Assembly (NCBI GenBank): GCA_035772785.1
Contig: JAOCPU010000052.1
Location: 124,001 to 188,000, forward strand
Length of the DNA: 64,000 nt
Origin: Phlebiopsis flavidoalba
Lineage: Eukaryota > Basidiomycota > Agaricomycetes > Polyporales > Phanerochaetaceae
Direction: 5' to 3'
Shown here: positions 23,309-36,890 of the stretch, one piece after another
Position numbering within the stretch: position 1 is the first letter of the stretch
Layout: every line of letters starts with the position of its first letter
Program-made: the position numbers and the translations under genes
The notes under the pieces: model-generated
The model's database searches: none
The model's input: the letters and a program-made list of their open reading frames with translations, nothing else
What the model was told of the DNA's origin: nothing

Positions 23309-25872
23309 GAAGACCACAGAAGCGTGAAAGAAAAAGATTACTTAAGGTAAAGAAGGATAACTAAAAAAAAAAATACTGCCTAGGAGATAAACGTAAGGGA
23401 CCAGATATTACCAAGCGTTGGAAATAACATATAATATGCGTTAGATCTCGAGAATGGGGCGAGTTTTGATTGGCCCTGGGTTTGCCTGGGTAATTGCCTG
23501 GCTGGGGCAGGGGCTTGGAGACAGAGGTTTGATGCGAGAATGTGGTGTAATCTTAATACAATTGCCGCTTCATTCGTCACTTACTTGAGGTATGGGCGAG
23601 TTCTCATTCCTTTGAATCCACATATTGACACGGTTTCTGAAATCTCCTTAGGCACCACCATTTCTCGATCATTCCTTCCGACAGTTTCCCATCTCCCTCC
23701 CACCCCTGCCAAACTCGTGGATCCAGGAAGTCCAGAAGGGACCAAAACTCCTCTCATGAGTATTTTCGTCAATAAGTTTTACTTGGGGTGTATAGGTTAG
23801 TGTGAAAACAATACAATGGTCAATTGTGGTACATACTGCTTTGCCGCGTCGAATGCTGCACCCACAGCAAAACGAGCCAGAACTAGAAGGTTTCAGTGCT
23901 TGCCGACAGCGCCGCCCCGCTGTCGCAAGACAAAAAAAAAGGGCTTCTTTCCAGTCAATGGCCAAGGGCATTTCCCGGCGGATCGGCGTCTTGATTTGTC
24001 GCGTTTAGCATGATTCTCGCACCGTCTCTCATTCTGGAAACTGTCACAGCTTGCCTCATACATGACATGATACTCAATGTCATATCCGCCTGCGATTGCA
24101 TCGGTTCCCAGTCCAACTCATGCTGACTCCGCCAAAGTCCAGTGCCTCTCGCAAGCGGAATGGCTCGGCGGAGAAATACGCGGTTCTGACAAGGGGCAGT
24201 GGGCGATGGCGGACAAGACAGAATTCGTTGCACGCCCGTTACGGCTACATGCGATGAGCCCAGAGCATCTGGGTCAAGAAACAGTAAAAAAAAGTGCAGT
24301 GTGCTTGAAATAGTGCGTGCTGTGAGAAGATTGCTCTGGTTGTCTGTCAGAAAAATGTAGCGGGTGGTCTTAATAGTTTGGTAGAGGCTTACACGTGTTG
24401 TAATAAAAACGCTGATATCCTCGACGAAACCCACCGTTCGCTTTGGACCCACCACCGAACCTTGGTCTTAAAAGATTCTGCCATGTGGCTTTGCACGAGT
24501 AGTCCACAAGACTCTCTAGGAGGAGAGGTGCCTCCGAGACCTTCGAGCAACTCGTCTGAACAGGTCGGAACAAAACGAGGTGTTAGCACAGGCGTTACCA
24601 GTTTTTGGGTGCGATTGGGCCCTGAATTACCTAGCATCTAGTTCATTGCATTTATCAACAAACGAAGATGCGGCGGCGAGGGCGACATCCGCGGAAGCTT
24701 CCATGTAGCTCGGGCGAGACGATTTGTCCATCGGGACAGCTTTCCTACAAATGCCCTGATCCCTATCTTTTTAGCATACAGCGGGCCAAGATAGGAATCG
24801 AGGCTGGAATGTTATCATAGGAGCGTTAGCTAGCTTAAAAAATGGGTGCTGCGATGTCGATCTTTACTTAGTTTTCTTCTTTCGTATAGTGCCGAAGAGA
24901 AGAACCGCGCCTGTGCCTCCTGCTACCCGTAATCGTTGTGCTCGGCGGGAGTTATACTGTTTTTTTGAGCAAGGCCGTGGTCACTGTCAATCTTCTCTTC
25001 TGCTAGTTGAATGGCATATTAATTGAGCCATTGCAATCGAAAAAAAGGGACGATGAAGACCTGTTCCTCTGGTAAAGGAATTTGCGCGGCGCATGAAGGT
25101 GCAGATCAGGCAGAACGTCGGTATAGTAAGAACGTCCCCTTCGGTATCTTCACGATATCGTGGAAGGCCAATCTCGTTTGGGATGCTCGGGCACTCGAGT
25201 TCTAGGTCCCACGTACGCTATGCATCCTTGCCTCATCGACGTTCTGTGAAGTCCCCTTTTTAACGATCCGCGACGAAAACACCACAACATTGAGCTACGT
25301 ACCGAGGATGTGATCGTGTAGAATCAGACATCAAGGGTTCCCAAGGGAGGGGCAGTGTACGAAATCCCCACCACGAAGATCATAGCTGTACGGCGACTCT
25401 TGTGCCCTCCGTGACCGACCAATGTCAGGCCAATGCGCGCGAATTGTGAGACCTAGGAGGGCCACCCTGCTAGGACTCAACGCTCTACTCACGTGAGGAT
25501 AGACGCGTACGGAAGTCTACCAGATTTTGTCCGTGTATACTTGAGCTACTCACTAGTAGTTTCATCATCAACACTCCGACTTGGTTGAGACAAACAATGA
25601 ATAATATCCGGAAATTGGTTATTAAGACAACAGTATGAGAAAAAATCAATCTAGGCTAAACCGTCGTACGATCAGAAACCACCAAACCCAGTCATCATCT
25701 GTAGAGATTACCGTCAGCATCAAGGCATAAGAGAATAAGCAGAGTTTCTTACAGGAGGAAGGCCACCATAGGGCAGGCATGCCCTGCACCATTCATCATC
25801 GGAGGACCAACTGTGGATGGGTAGCTGTATCCAGCTAGTTAAATACCACTCCCATTGTCGAAAGGTTTGGAA
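23309..25872. other. Gap between convergent BTB and clathrin genes; no assignable gene
   Basis: The BTB gene ends at 23308 reading right and clathrin ends at 25873 reading left, so this is a tail-to-tail gap. Short coding-like pieces occur on the plus strand: AKLVDPGSPEGTKTPLMSIF near 23710-23765 and MILAPSLILETVTACLIHDM near 24010-24070. A minus-strand open frame covers 23955-24455. None is recognised and they do not join. From 24650 to 25870 I see nothing. Confidence 0.4.
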
Positions 25873-28800
25873 TTACCCATTGCCCTGAGTGATGAGAAGG
25901 GCGGTCGCCCCGCCAATCATACCCGGATTGATGATAGGGGCCGTAGTTCCGCTTCTTGCTGACTCCTTTTGTGACTCCGTCTGCGACTGCTCCTGGACTT
26001 GCTTCTCCAATGACGCCAGCTAATAAATGTTCAGTTATGTGAACAGCCGTCGCTCACCCCGGCAAACGCACCCGCTTCGATTCATGAGAAACGCTTCTTT
26101 TGTATTTTGTCATGGCATGTAGACATCGTTTCAAGCCATGTTGCAAAGAGAGCTCCTCGCTGACATCCTTCCGGATGAGGTCGAAGCAGATGTAGAGCAT
26201 GGCTGCGAAGCACTCCTTGTTCCCGATGTCGACGAAGTAGCGACGATGAGTTCCTCCGAGACTTCAGTACTGGGCCTGATCTTTTCCCTGGTGGCACCTC
26301 CCTTTGAGGTGGCAGGCAGTTACATCGCATCCTTGTACAGCTTCATCTTGTTTTGACAGTGCAATCGATTCTTCCCATCGAGTGTTTTTCTGCACGACGA
26401 CAATGATTTAAATAAGAAGTGTGCGGTGTTATCATACCAACGAACCTTGTAAAGATGAGCGGCGAGGCGCCTGAATTCAAGAAGCTCATGCTTTTCGAGA
26501 CGCTGAGCGAAGGCTGATGTTGTTGAAGTTGTCGAAGCTGTCGATGGGAGTCACGTAGGGTTTTGTAGTCTTCCTCTTCGATCAAGAGGTCGTTGTACGC
26601 GTCATTCACAGCCTCAATATTCAACTACTCACCAGAAAGAGTTAGTCATAGGCTACGTCACGAGATTAATTATCATCTGACGTACGTGTTGAACTGCGAT
26701 GAGATAAGAACGGATGAGAGGGATGTGATCTATCTGTCTGAACATCTTGACGACGCGAGTATGGTCAATACGAGGAATCAAAACCGTGAGCAGATCCGTA
26801 AGAAGAGTCGGCTGTTCTTGAAGGTAGAAACGTGAGAGCTTTGTAATAGCTGATTAACTTGGGTTTAGTACGATTCGGCTACATCAGCCTCGCCCACATA
26901 CATCTCGATGTTGGCGACGCGGACAATAACATCCTTGAACTGGTTGTGCTCCCATGCGTCCGCTGACCTCTCGATCATAGCGAGAGCAGCGTTATCCTTT
27001 CCATTCGTTAGCACCTGTTTGCCGAGCTAAGTCCTGTCGACTCATCAAACTCATCATACTTGATGTACAGGAACACGAGTTCTGGCCAAAGATGAGCACG
27101 CTCGGCGGCTTTGATGACCTAGCAATGATTGTTAGTCGACAGTCTTCGGCGAGGAGACCAGGCAATGCACACCTTCGGAATGTTGATGCGCGAAACAAAG
27201 AGCTTCAAGTGCTCCATCACTAGTGACGTGATAAGCTACACTTCTCAATTTTGAACACAAAAAAACTCACGCTTCTCAGGTCGGTATTTGCTGTAAAGGG
27301 CCGCAAGCTCGGTGAAGATGCCCATCTGCGCGCAAACAAAATCAATACACGCTTTGTGTGAGGACAAAATGGAAACTCACATGCGCCCGCTCTAAGCTGA
27401 GTCCAGCTTCGAGAAGCTGAAGGATCTCGTCGAAGTGTCCTCGTCGCTCATAGCCCTGAACAATGGCCGAGAGCTCCTCTGCGTGGACGATGATGTTGAG
27501 ACCACATATTTGGGCCTATATACAGCAAATTATTCATCAGCAATCAAAAAGCTACGGACTGAACTCACGAGACGGAATTCCCTCTTCTCCAAGCATGCGG
27601 CATGAACCTGTTTCCACACCCTGGACGGAGGATTGGTTATTACTCAGTAGTCATTGTGGATAACAAAACTTACTGAGTGTTTCCTGCCTTTACCGCGCAC
27701 TCTCAACAGCACCCTGATTCCGCCGAGATAAATGAGCGTGTGGTGGCAAGACGAGCCCAGTTGGAAATACTGGTGAAGAGAAGCTTCGCGGCCTGATACA
27801 GCTCATCCTCGAAACATTTTCTCGCCGACCTCCAAGATGTCCTGCAACGTTGGTCATGCCCAAGAAGTCTTCCATGTCATGGAGACGGTCGGTCTTAGCA
27901 TACGCGTAGGCGAGTTCAGTGTCTATCTTGGGTTCGCGCAGGTGTTTGCGGGCCATCTGCAGGAAGCGAACGAGATCGTCGTGCTTGCCAGCGCGGTTTG
28001 AGATCTCGATGACCTCGGCGTAGTTGGTCGGATCCTTGTGCCTTGATATACGAGTCTAGACACCTATTCAGATCGTATCCCGAGGAGACACCAGAAGAAA
28101 ACGGCTTACCAATTGCATCTTTGATACGCCCAGGTCCGTCCAATTGAGCCTTCGCCAGACGGGACCATACTTCGGGCTGGTTGACCTTCGTGGCATACTC
28201 CACGCCACGATCCAAGGATACGATGTGTTCGACGAGGACATTGATGGCCATTGCGTGTTGCTCGTACTTCTTGTAAATCAGGAATGCTTCTTCATAGAGA
28301 CCATGCTCTGTGGCGATCTTAGCGATCTCGCCCGAGTCGTAATTCTGAAGCTTGTCGATGTAGCCAACCACCTTGCCCTTATTCCGCACGAACCGCGGTC
28401 AACATCAACAGGTTCTGCAGGTTCTTGTTGTAGCTGTTGAAAACGGCGAAGGCTCCCAGGATTATCTTCTCGAGCAATTCGATTGAGCTCGATGGGTAGA
28501 TCGGCGGACAAAAACGCTTTGACAGTGATTGAGACGTCGGGTGCTGGGTCCGTCGATTCGGGCAAGGCCGTGGCAATGATCTATGAGTTCATGTCAGCGA
28601 TGCGATTCATACTTATTGCAATAAACATGACTGACTTGGTCAATAAGCTGACGACGATGAATATTTTCGGAGGTGAGAACTTGTGCCCAGAGCTCAGGTT
28701 GGCGGCGCTATAACAAAATGGTATCCGAGCCTGCTCCTGTGCTTGAACATCGAGTTTATCGTTTGTGATGGTGATAAGTTCGTAACATCGCAGAAGCCCT

Positions 28801-31800
28801 TGGCCGTAAGCTATGTACGCGAGGTATGTGGTCGCGAGCTTCGCAGAACTATTCCAACCACGAGCGGCTCGTAAAGCTACAAATTAAAGGCGTCATCTAC
28901 CACACAAATAATAGGTGGTCAGCGAAGTGGAACGCACGTTGTTCCTCTCTTTGAGGAACTGCTCGGGTTGTTGTGTTGCTATCAAATGTAGATCTTGGCG
29001 AGGGCGTTGTAGCACAGGTAGGGGGCGTCATGGACTGCCGCCCTGCAACGCGAGCCTCGACAGCCACGGCAGGATTAGCTTGGAGGACGGTTACGAGTCT
29101 CGACCTCATGAACAATTTCGTTCGATGGGGAAGTTACCAGGTACCGATGCTAGGAGGGACCTTGATGCTAGTCTCGTCGCAATCTACGTCGAGTAGACCA
29201 CCGACGGGGACTCGTGAGGGGTACGAGCGGAATGTTAACACCTCATGCACATAGACCTCAATGAAGTTTGATGAGGCCGTATTTTGGTACAAGTAGAGGA
29301 CGAAGGTCGTGGACGAATCCGAACCGGTCGCAAACGATGCTGAGCGGAAGCTGGTTCTTCCCCCCCTTCTTGTCCGGAAAGTTTGGCTTATCCTGAGCAG
29401 TTTTTTGACCTTCTCAGGGTTCTGTAGAAGTTGCTCTCCGACAAATGCGCTCAACCTCACGAATCTGACCGGTGCGCGTGGCGGCTGTGAATGTACTTGA
29501 AGTGCACCTCGGCATCCTGGCTCAAGTTGACAATCACGAGCCGAGGTCGTAATACTACAACCCTTGAGCAAACGTCAGCAACTGCAGACAAGTCAATTTC
29601 ACTTTGACCAACCTTCAAAGCTCTTGAAAGATTCAAACATCTCGATGAGCTTGACCGGACCAAGATAATATCCGAGTATTCTGGTCGCGATTTGAATGAC
29701 CGTCCTGGAGGTTTTGCCGGTGGATATTGACGCGCACGCATCTCGTACAGGCAGGCCATGGATTGTTCGGTCGTGATGCCTGCTGAAATAGTGTGACAAG
29801 CCACTGTAAACGGGGAGCGGCGTTTTAGTCCGCGTTCTATCAAGATTTTACATATCACTCGCCTCGATGAGGAATGCGCTCGCTGCCATGGACAATCACA
29901 CGCTTGATGTCGGCCTGGGTGGCCCTCGTCAGTGTTCAAGTGTCCTAGAGACACGGTTTTAGTCTATTAAAATTATAACCATGGCCCGTTCAATCCAAGA
30001 CACCTGAACACGTTGCAACAATAGCCCCGGCCTTCTCGCACAAATTTGCGATCCGTGGACGATCGTAGTGAGGTGAACATCTCGTTGCCAAAAGAATCGC
30101 ATTCAGCAACTTGCTGGACGCATGAAAGCAGGTTCATTTCGAGCCTACAGGCCGTGTCTGCAACCAAATGGCCTTGCTCAGGGTTATAGTTTATCCTTAA
30201 GAGCGTCGAGCAGGAACGATGTCGCCAGGCTGCGGATCATGATTCTGCGACATATGAAAATGTGCTACGACCTAGTTATGTCGTTAGCTGATAGAGATAC
30301 AGCACAAGCAAAAGCGGCACTCTCAGCCAACGTAACCACGCTCAACATCTACAGACAGAGGGGCCGTTCTCATCGTTGACAGAGCTGCGTCGCAAACTCG
30401 GCGCCCTCGTCTCAGGGTTGAACGCATAATATGCTGTAGTAAGCCGATATAATCAGGCGTATATACTGGACCTTTTTGCAGTACAGGACGATCTTGTCCG
30501 TTTTGGCCAGTCTCAGCAGAAGCAGGCGATGACCTTGTTCGGAACGTTGGCACGAAGGTAGAAAACGCTGAGCGCAAGCGTGAGATCGTGGAGACGGACG
30601 ATGTCGCCTAGCTCCTCGCTGCAGGTTAGCTACATGAATAATGCGGTAAAGTTGGTGTCGGTGTCGGTAAATTTTGTGTCAAATACCTTGTTCTCCTTCA
30701 ACTTCAACTTTTCAAGGAGCTGCTTTCTTCCCTGCTGTAGGACTGGGCGAGCAAGTTCCACTGACTCGAGGTGATTGAGTGTCACCCTTTTCCAGAAGGA
30801 TCCCGAAGTATTGAAGGATGGGTGACAGGCCGCCAGGAGGGGTAGGGGCGGTCTTGAATGACTCTATGACTTTGAGCAGATGTGCGGAGGATGCCCTGGA
30901 GAAAACTCGATGTAAGATGGTTGTCTTTTCAGAGGCAAAATGTTACGAACTCGAGGAGAGTTTGCCGCAATCTTCGCCGCTTCTCCATACTGCCCACTAG
31001 AAGAACAGAGCCTGATACTGTTTAATGTACAGGTCGTCGGCTTCCAGGCAAGTTGGCACGACTAGCAAGCTTGAATGCAAGTTCCGTGTTGTTGAGTGTG
31101 GTGAGGGGGGGATGTAGGGGACAACCGTTTGCTCAGTCCACGTTGACGCTGAGGACCTGACCCTTAGTCTTGTTGACTCCGATGATACCATTCGTACTCT
31201 CATGCTCGGGCGGTTACGAATATGGTCTCGCCTGAATATCCCGGTTCATGTAGATGCATGCGCCGGACTCGAGGTCGTAGAGATGGATGAAGCCATACTT
31301 CGTTACAAGATAAACAATACCATGTTTCTGAGAGACTTGCATAGCGACGGGAAATCGTTCGTAGTAACCTCTGGAGGGAAGTAAACGTCGACTGCTTTCT
31401 TAGTGAACGGCGGATCCGGAGCTTATGATCAATTTCGACGACATGAAGCTGTACTGGGGGAACGGTCAGAGGTGAGAGATCACCAGGAGTTTATAACAGC
31501 ATACCTTTGCGACCGGTAGCATATGGCGCACTGAAGAATGTGAAAAAGCTTGGTGGTCAATGCTGGTGTCCATCAAGCTTTGAGTGGTCTGCGAAGGACG
31601 CGGCATGCCCCTCGAGTAGGCTATGCTGATGACTCCGCGCTCAACGGACTAACGTAGAGCTGCCATAGACACCTCCTTGACTTTGAAAGCGGCCATGAAA
31701 TTTGGTTGATGTTCCCCAGACAAATACCAATCAATACCAGACCACTTCTCGTCAGCGCTGCGCGCCACCCCCCCCTAGGCCATATAGTTAATGATACTGG

Positions 31801-32649
31801 GCGCCCTCAGTCACCCATTAAGACAGTCCGCTGCGTGTCCGGTCCGACTAAATCCGTGTAGCAGGTGGGCTGCATTTTTTGACACACACACACGAAGATC
31901 ACTTCCCGTACCGGACTATACAGCGTCACAGTGCCCTCCCAATAAGTTCTCGTGTCACGGAGACGCCTATCTGTATCCCAAAACACTGACGTCCCGAGTC
32001 GTTGACGTCGCGACTTGACCTATCCTGCTTTGTATCAATGTAGAATATCTGCAGTGTGTCGTGCGCCAGCTCAGCAGCTGCACACGCCTACGCCGGACCA
32101 GAATGGTTAATCCATCATACGTAAAGAGACAAGCGGATGTCAATCAACCCTTCACCCCACACAACCGTTTTCACTCGCACGCTATGACTCCTATGTGGCG
32201 TAGGGCTGCACATAATTGCACCTCAGGTATCAGGCTTCCTGTCCGCGGTTATATACTGGGTCCGGGCTATGCGAGGACCACTGCGTTTCAGCGCGTATCC
32301 CCGGACCGAGCAGTCAATGATGGAACAGTAATGGTTCATAGATCCGCCACTTGAGCCCTTTGAGACTACTCTGCTCACTCTCTGCGCACACAAAATGACC
32401 ACAAGTGCGTCGCGATTCTGAAATTCGCGGTCAATCAGCTCCCCACTCTGAAAAGCGCCGCTAGGAGTTACACGCTACTACTCCCCCTACACCAGTCAGG
32501 CAAGACACCTTGGTCCTCCACGCCTAGTTCTCACTCAGACTGGGAAGACCGAGGACGAGTGGCAAGACGGGTCGCTGTAACACCCCACAGATCGGAGAGC
32601 TGAAAGGTGCTCACAGAAACGCAGCGATATGGATTTGGAGAAGAGTCAT
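25873..32649 (-). CDS. CHC1: Clathrin heavy chain
   Basis: Triskelion subunit of clathrin coats, acting in endocytosis and trans-Golgi traffic. The N-terminal propeller begins near 32649: a block resembling KPI-FCEHL (about 32620), TLQIF (about 32055), GAQIINY (about 31800), a VEIDH region (31440), [20 protein letters not shown] (31305-31245) and [11 protein letters not shown] (about 31140). The leg follows: [14 protein letters not shown] (about 31040), [15 protein letters not shown] (about 30450), [17 protein letters not shown] (about 29670-29620), [12 protein letters not shown] (29200-29165), [20 protein letters not shown] (28381-28325), [14 protein letters not shown] (about 28180), [11 protein letters not shown] (27890), [19 protein letters not shown] (26970-26915) and [20 protein letters not shown] (26624-26565). 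The end reads [10 protein letters not shown]...LLITQGNG with TAA at 25873-25875. Many short introns account for 6.8 kb holding about 1,680 codons. Single-base shifts occur often, for example an extra C near 26545, although neighbouring residues are intact. The N-terminal 150 residues are the most disturbed. Confidence 0.97.
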
Positions 32650-34421
32650 CCGAGGGGCAGCACTCTGGTCGATAGTTCCTGGATGACCACGTCCGAGTCG
32701 TTTCTGTTTCTGAGGCGGAGGTAATCGTTCGCTGTCTAAGGTATGATCTAGACAGCTCTCAATATAAGCGTTCTCTTGTAAGAAGACGCGGTACATTCGC
32801 ACTGGTGTACAACATCGACCGCGCATCATCTCGACACACACAATGCCCGCCTCCCCTCTCACTATTGTCCCAATCCCATCCCTATGCCGTCGCTGCTTCC
32901 ACATTACACCGCATCCTCTTACGCAGCTGTTCCCTAATACGGCTCGACCTACGTGATCAGACACCAAAGCTTGACTAGCGCAACAACTGATCACTCAGAC
33001 ATATGGCACATGATCCTATACCCATTGTCTTTTTTTGTCAAAGAGATCCCCCCCAGAGAGGTCCAATAGAGCTGCCCTGATCATCTCTTCTATCCAAATC
33101 CTTCTCTGACAATTCTAGTCACTGTACTATGCAATTGCGGGCCTGGGGAATTATCATGCCTCGACGGGCGTAGTATTGCGTAGGTTAGGGTACTAATACA
33201 ATGGAAGTTAGCATCTGAAAGCTGAATTCAACTCGCCCTCTCTGCTGCATTTCCTTTTCTGCTCAGTTCATGCTACATGCCTTCGGAAGACCTACTGAGT
33301 TTATTGAGGCATGGGGATGGAGCTCCAACAAGATATTCAAAACCAATCACACCACCAACCTCTCCAAAGCTCTTCCACCCTCAGGTCTCGGGCAACTATG
33401 CTTCGCAAGGACGCCATAGAGTGCTTGAAATCGACGCGCAAGCCATCTGCACGATTCTCTAAGGCCAACAACTGTCACAATGCCCCCAAAGTCCACTCGT
33501 TGATACCCCGAGGGCTTTCCCAGGGCCGATTACGATTCATTGATATCTGGGAAGTACGGCATGCTCGTGTGCGCATCAATATAGAGCCTCCGAAACGACC
33601 TGTAAAATATTATGGATCAAATCATGAAGGGCTTACCAAGGAGTGTATGATCCCGCTCTCCTAACGTGCCGACGCACCAGAGAGTGTGAACCTAAACCAG
33701 ACCACCTTCTCTGGACCGGATGCGCCCGTTCGCACGGAGTGGATGGGTTGCCCCCGGAAGAAGTCCGTCTGCTTCCGCTGTAAGCCTGCAGTCGTGAGCA
33801 AAGTATGTGCTCTTCTAATCGTCTCTGACAGGGTCTCTTGATAGGGAAGACTTGATTCTCTCTGCGTTTGGCGGACTGGTGCACAATTCCTCCACTAACC
33901 TTCGCGAATGCCAACTCCTTACACCCCTTTTGACTCTTGTCGCTGCTGGCTGACCATGAAAACGTGAGCGACTTGCCTTGTCCATCATTGTTAGTTGCCT
34001 GCACATTTTTCAGCGTCATTTAGCGCAGATGTGCCAGTGAAGGTGCTACGGGGGGCGGACGAGATTGTCAGCTCTGACGATTGTACCCACTTCGAAAGGG
34101 GGTGGGGCGGTAGGGCCTCCTCGGGTAAACATCCACTTGCGACCTTCCACCCACACGAGACTAACACGGTGCTCTTAGATGTCATATAGTCCCACATAGC
34201 TCATAAAGTGCCAGAGTGGGATAACTTGTACGAATGTATCAATACACAATTTCCTGAAATTGCACCTACCGTACGGAATACTCTTCGCCAACATCCAGAA
34301 GTGAGTGGCGAGATCAACAACCACAATAGATGCCTGTCCTGCTCATAGTGACAACACGCGTATAAGTATATGTCCAAGTTACGTTCCGCTAATGAAGGAA
34401 GGTAGCGATGTCCAGGGCGAA
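32650..34421. other. Clathrin promoter side plus an unassigned minus-strand coding-like stretch
   Basis: Clathrin starts at 32649 and the acyl-CoA dehydrogenase stops at 34422, both on the minus strand. The part next to clathrin should hold its promoter. A minus-strand open frame at 33633-34019 (128 residues, GKSLTFSWSASSDKSQKGC) and a following piece near 33570-33530 (YIDAHTSMPYFPDIN) look mildly coding. I recognise neither. Confidence 0.35.
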
Positions 34422-36890
34422 TCAAGAATCAAAAACACTACAGTCTTGCGTGCGTGTACACATCTCCAGACGAACTCCTTTCCCCCCTTGTGGCAACACC
34501 GTACACAATCTCTGTGTTTCCAAATTACGCCCCCAAATCGGTCGGGATCGGCTCTCTTCAGGCTCGCAGAACATCTTGAAGACGCGGTGCATCAGTCCAC
34601 CTTCATTGCACCCATCATCGGAAAATCTCTCTTCCGCGTCGGTATTCGAAACTTGGTCTCTCCGATGGTAGTCGCCCAAATCGACAGCATGCTCCAAGAG
34701 GGTTCAGTGCCGAAGTTGTATGGGCAAGAGTTGGAGGGCGGGACGGAGACTAGACGACCGAGGCAGGGCAACAACAAGGTGCAGAGCGTGTTGCATAGTG
34801 CCGTTGCCACCCCAGGCAGTCACAATCTTCCTTGATACAGACACTCAGTTTGTTTTCAGTTCCTCTGAAAGCTCCCTGTGTCAAAATTGTGTGGACATGA
34901 CGTTACAATGCCGCACCTCGCCCCCACTGACCCACATGTCCAATCGGGAAATGTGGTATGAGAGCACCACAATCTTGGTAATCAGAAGCCATTCAGGATT
35001 TACACTTCATTCAGATGAAAAAGCTTTGTAGGACCTCTGGATTGCATGGAGGGCGGCTCGAACCATGTCAAGGATAATACATTAACGGTGATAGTTCCCT
35101 CCCAAATCTTTTCCACCATGGCGTCTTTCAATGTTCTATGGTGTTCGTCAGTACTCGTAAGTGTCATATCCATAGCAAATGCGGTGACCTACGTCCCAAT
35201 GCCCAGGTCTCTTCCATATACCCTAACACCGCCCAGCTATGGTCATGCATTCCTCCATGGGCGGGTACATAGCCTTGGTCCGGAAGCAAAGCCTTCACTG
35301 CTGGAGTCAATAATCTCAACCTCAGGCGTTCCTCCTCCGTCGCAACATTACACTCCGTCTTTCCGAGCAAAAGAATCGCACCAAACACAAAGTGGGTACA
35401 GAGCACGGTAGGTCCATGGATACCCTCGCCAGTTCGCGGACGTGGAAAGGGCGTTGTCTTTCAGAAGCTGTCTTCCTCCCGAAATAGCCTACGGACCGAT
35501 GAATAAGCCGTGGCAATTGCAAGACACTTGCGAATAGAGCCCACTGACGTGACCGCTGAATGTATGCGTAAAAGTGATGTGTGAGTGTCTGATGTGTGAG
35601 CACTGTGTAGTATCAGCTTCAGCATATTACACCACCTTGGTTCAGCTCTCCGAGGAGATACGCTTCTGCACCTTTCTAACGAAAGCTCTGCGGTAGGGAG
35701 GATCTTTGTGCCAAACTTGTTCTTCAAGCGGTGGATCATTATGTTGTTTGTCAGAGCTGGGCGGTTGCCGGAACGTTAGCAGGGCGAATGAGTGGCCGAC
35801 GGAGAGGAACCAAGAATAACGATAATCCGCGTGATCCCAGATGTCGGGGAGCCTGTGCGCGCAAGGGCTACCGCGACGTCGCTGTCTGTGGCACTAGAAA
35901 ACCATTTAAACCCATCGATGCGGTAGACAGGGCCATATGGGCTGTTTGCGTTTGGTACGGGGGGTAGCTATCGTCTCGGTTTGGGAGACCCGTCGGAGCC
36001 TCCGGGGTCGCTGTAAACGCACGAAATTTCGGTTCAGCTCGAAGGGTCGTTAGTATTGAGTTGGAATATCCACCTCCGTCATCCATTGCCCAGCCGTAAA
36101 TGCTATGCGAGGATCTCGACTGTGATGGCCAGGTGTCAATACGCACGACATGCCTATGCGCAACTGACGTACCTTATTAGCCGAGAAAGCACATCCCTCT
36201 TGACTGCAGGGGACCCCGCGAGTTCGAGTACTGAGTTCAATCGTTTAGTCACGATTGACTTTTTGGGACGGTGATTTGATTACCTCGGGCTGTTCCATCT
36301 GTCATAGCCAGAGGGCAGAAAACCTGGAAGACACCAATCACATGGACAGGAAGGTTTGTCAAGAGCCATGCTCACGACGCTTGTATCGCCGACCGCAAGG
36401 AACTGCTTCATGAACCCGTGGACGCGACTGAATTCCGCGTATGCTCGCTCGTGAGGGATACCAATGGCGCCCTCTTCTTGTAATTTGGCCTTCAAGGCTC
36501 TCCATCCTTCCGAGGTCTGTAAACGCATCCACGCGTCTGCCCCATTGATCATACTGAATCAAACGGGGCTCGGAAGTCCTTGACGAGAGGTCTCGAAGCA
36601 CTGAGAACGCATAGTCAATTTCGGTACGTAGAAAGATGAGTAAGGAGTGAGCGCACCGGTAATCACCTCCGATCCGAATCGTTCCAGATCGTCGCGTACC
36701 TCAGTATAAATACTTTGAGGCAGTAGTCTCTTTAAGAGGCCTGGTAAAACAGGGTCTGTCGTAAAGGGGGTTACCCTCTGTATACGGTGTCTAGCACGAT
36801 TTCACGGTGGTTAGCCGATGTACAATGCAATCTGCTAAGCGGTGTGCTCATGCGGGAACGTACCTGCTGGAAACCCTCTTCGATACGCAT
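34422..36890 (-). CDS. Acyl-CoA dehydrogenase, AidB/ACAD11-like
   Basis: FAD-dependent enzyme predicted to oxidise an acyl-CoA at the alpha-beta bond, or an AidB-type relative of uncertain substrate. The ATG at 36890 gives MRIEEGFQQ, a clean intron (GTACGT...CTAG), then TPYTEGNPFTTDPVLPGLLK (about 36795-36735). Next come YTEVRDDLERFGSEVITG (36710-36655), WRALKAKLQEEGAIGIPHER (about 36500-36440), FSRVHGFMKQFLAVGDTSVV (about 36430-36370), GGSD (about 36000), YGPVYRIDGFKWFSSATDSD (35945-35885), HRLKNKFGTKILPTAELSLE (35733-35675), RIHSAVTSVGSIRKCLAIAT (35555-35500), FGAILLLGKTECNVATEEE (about 35385-35330), GYMEET (about 35210) and MVEKIWEGT (about 35119). The C-terminal part reads LLEHAV, DTDAEERF and NEGGLMHRVFKMF (34700-34580), then RNL, with TGA at 34422-34424. 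This block order is that of AidB-like dehydrogenases. Several indels interrupt the frame. A peroxisomal or mitochondrial site cannot be decided from the sequence. Confidence 0.9.
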
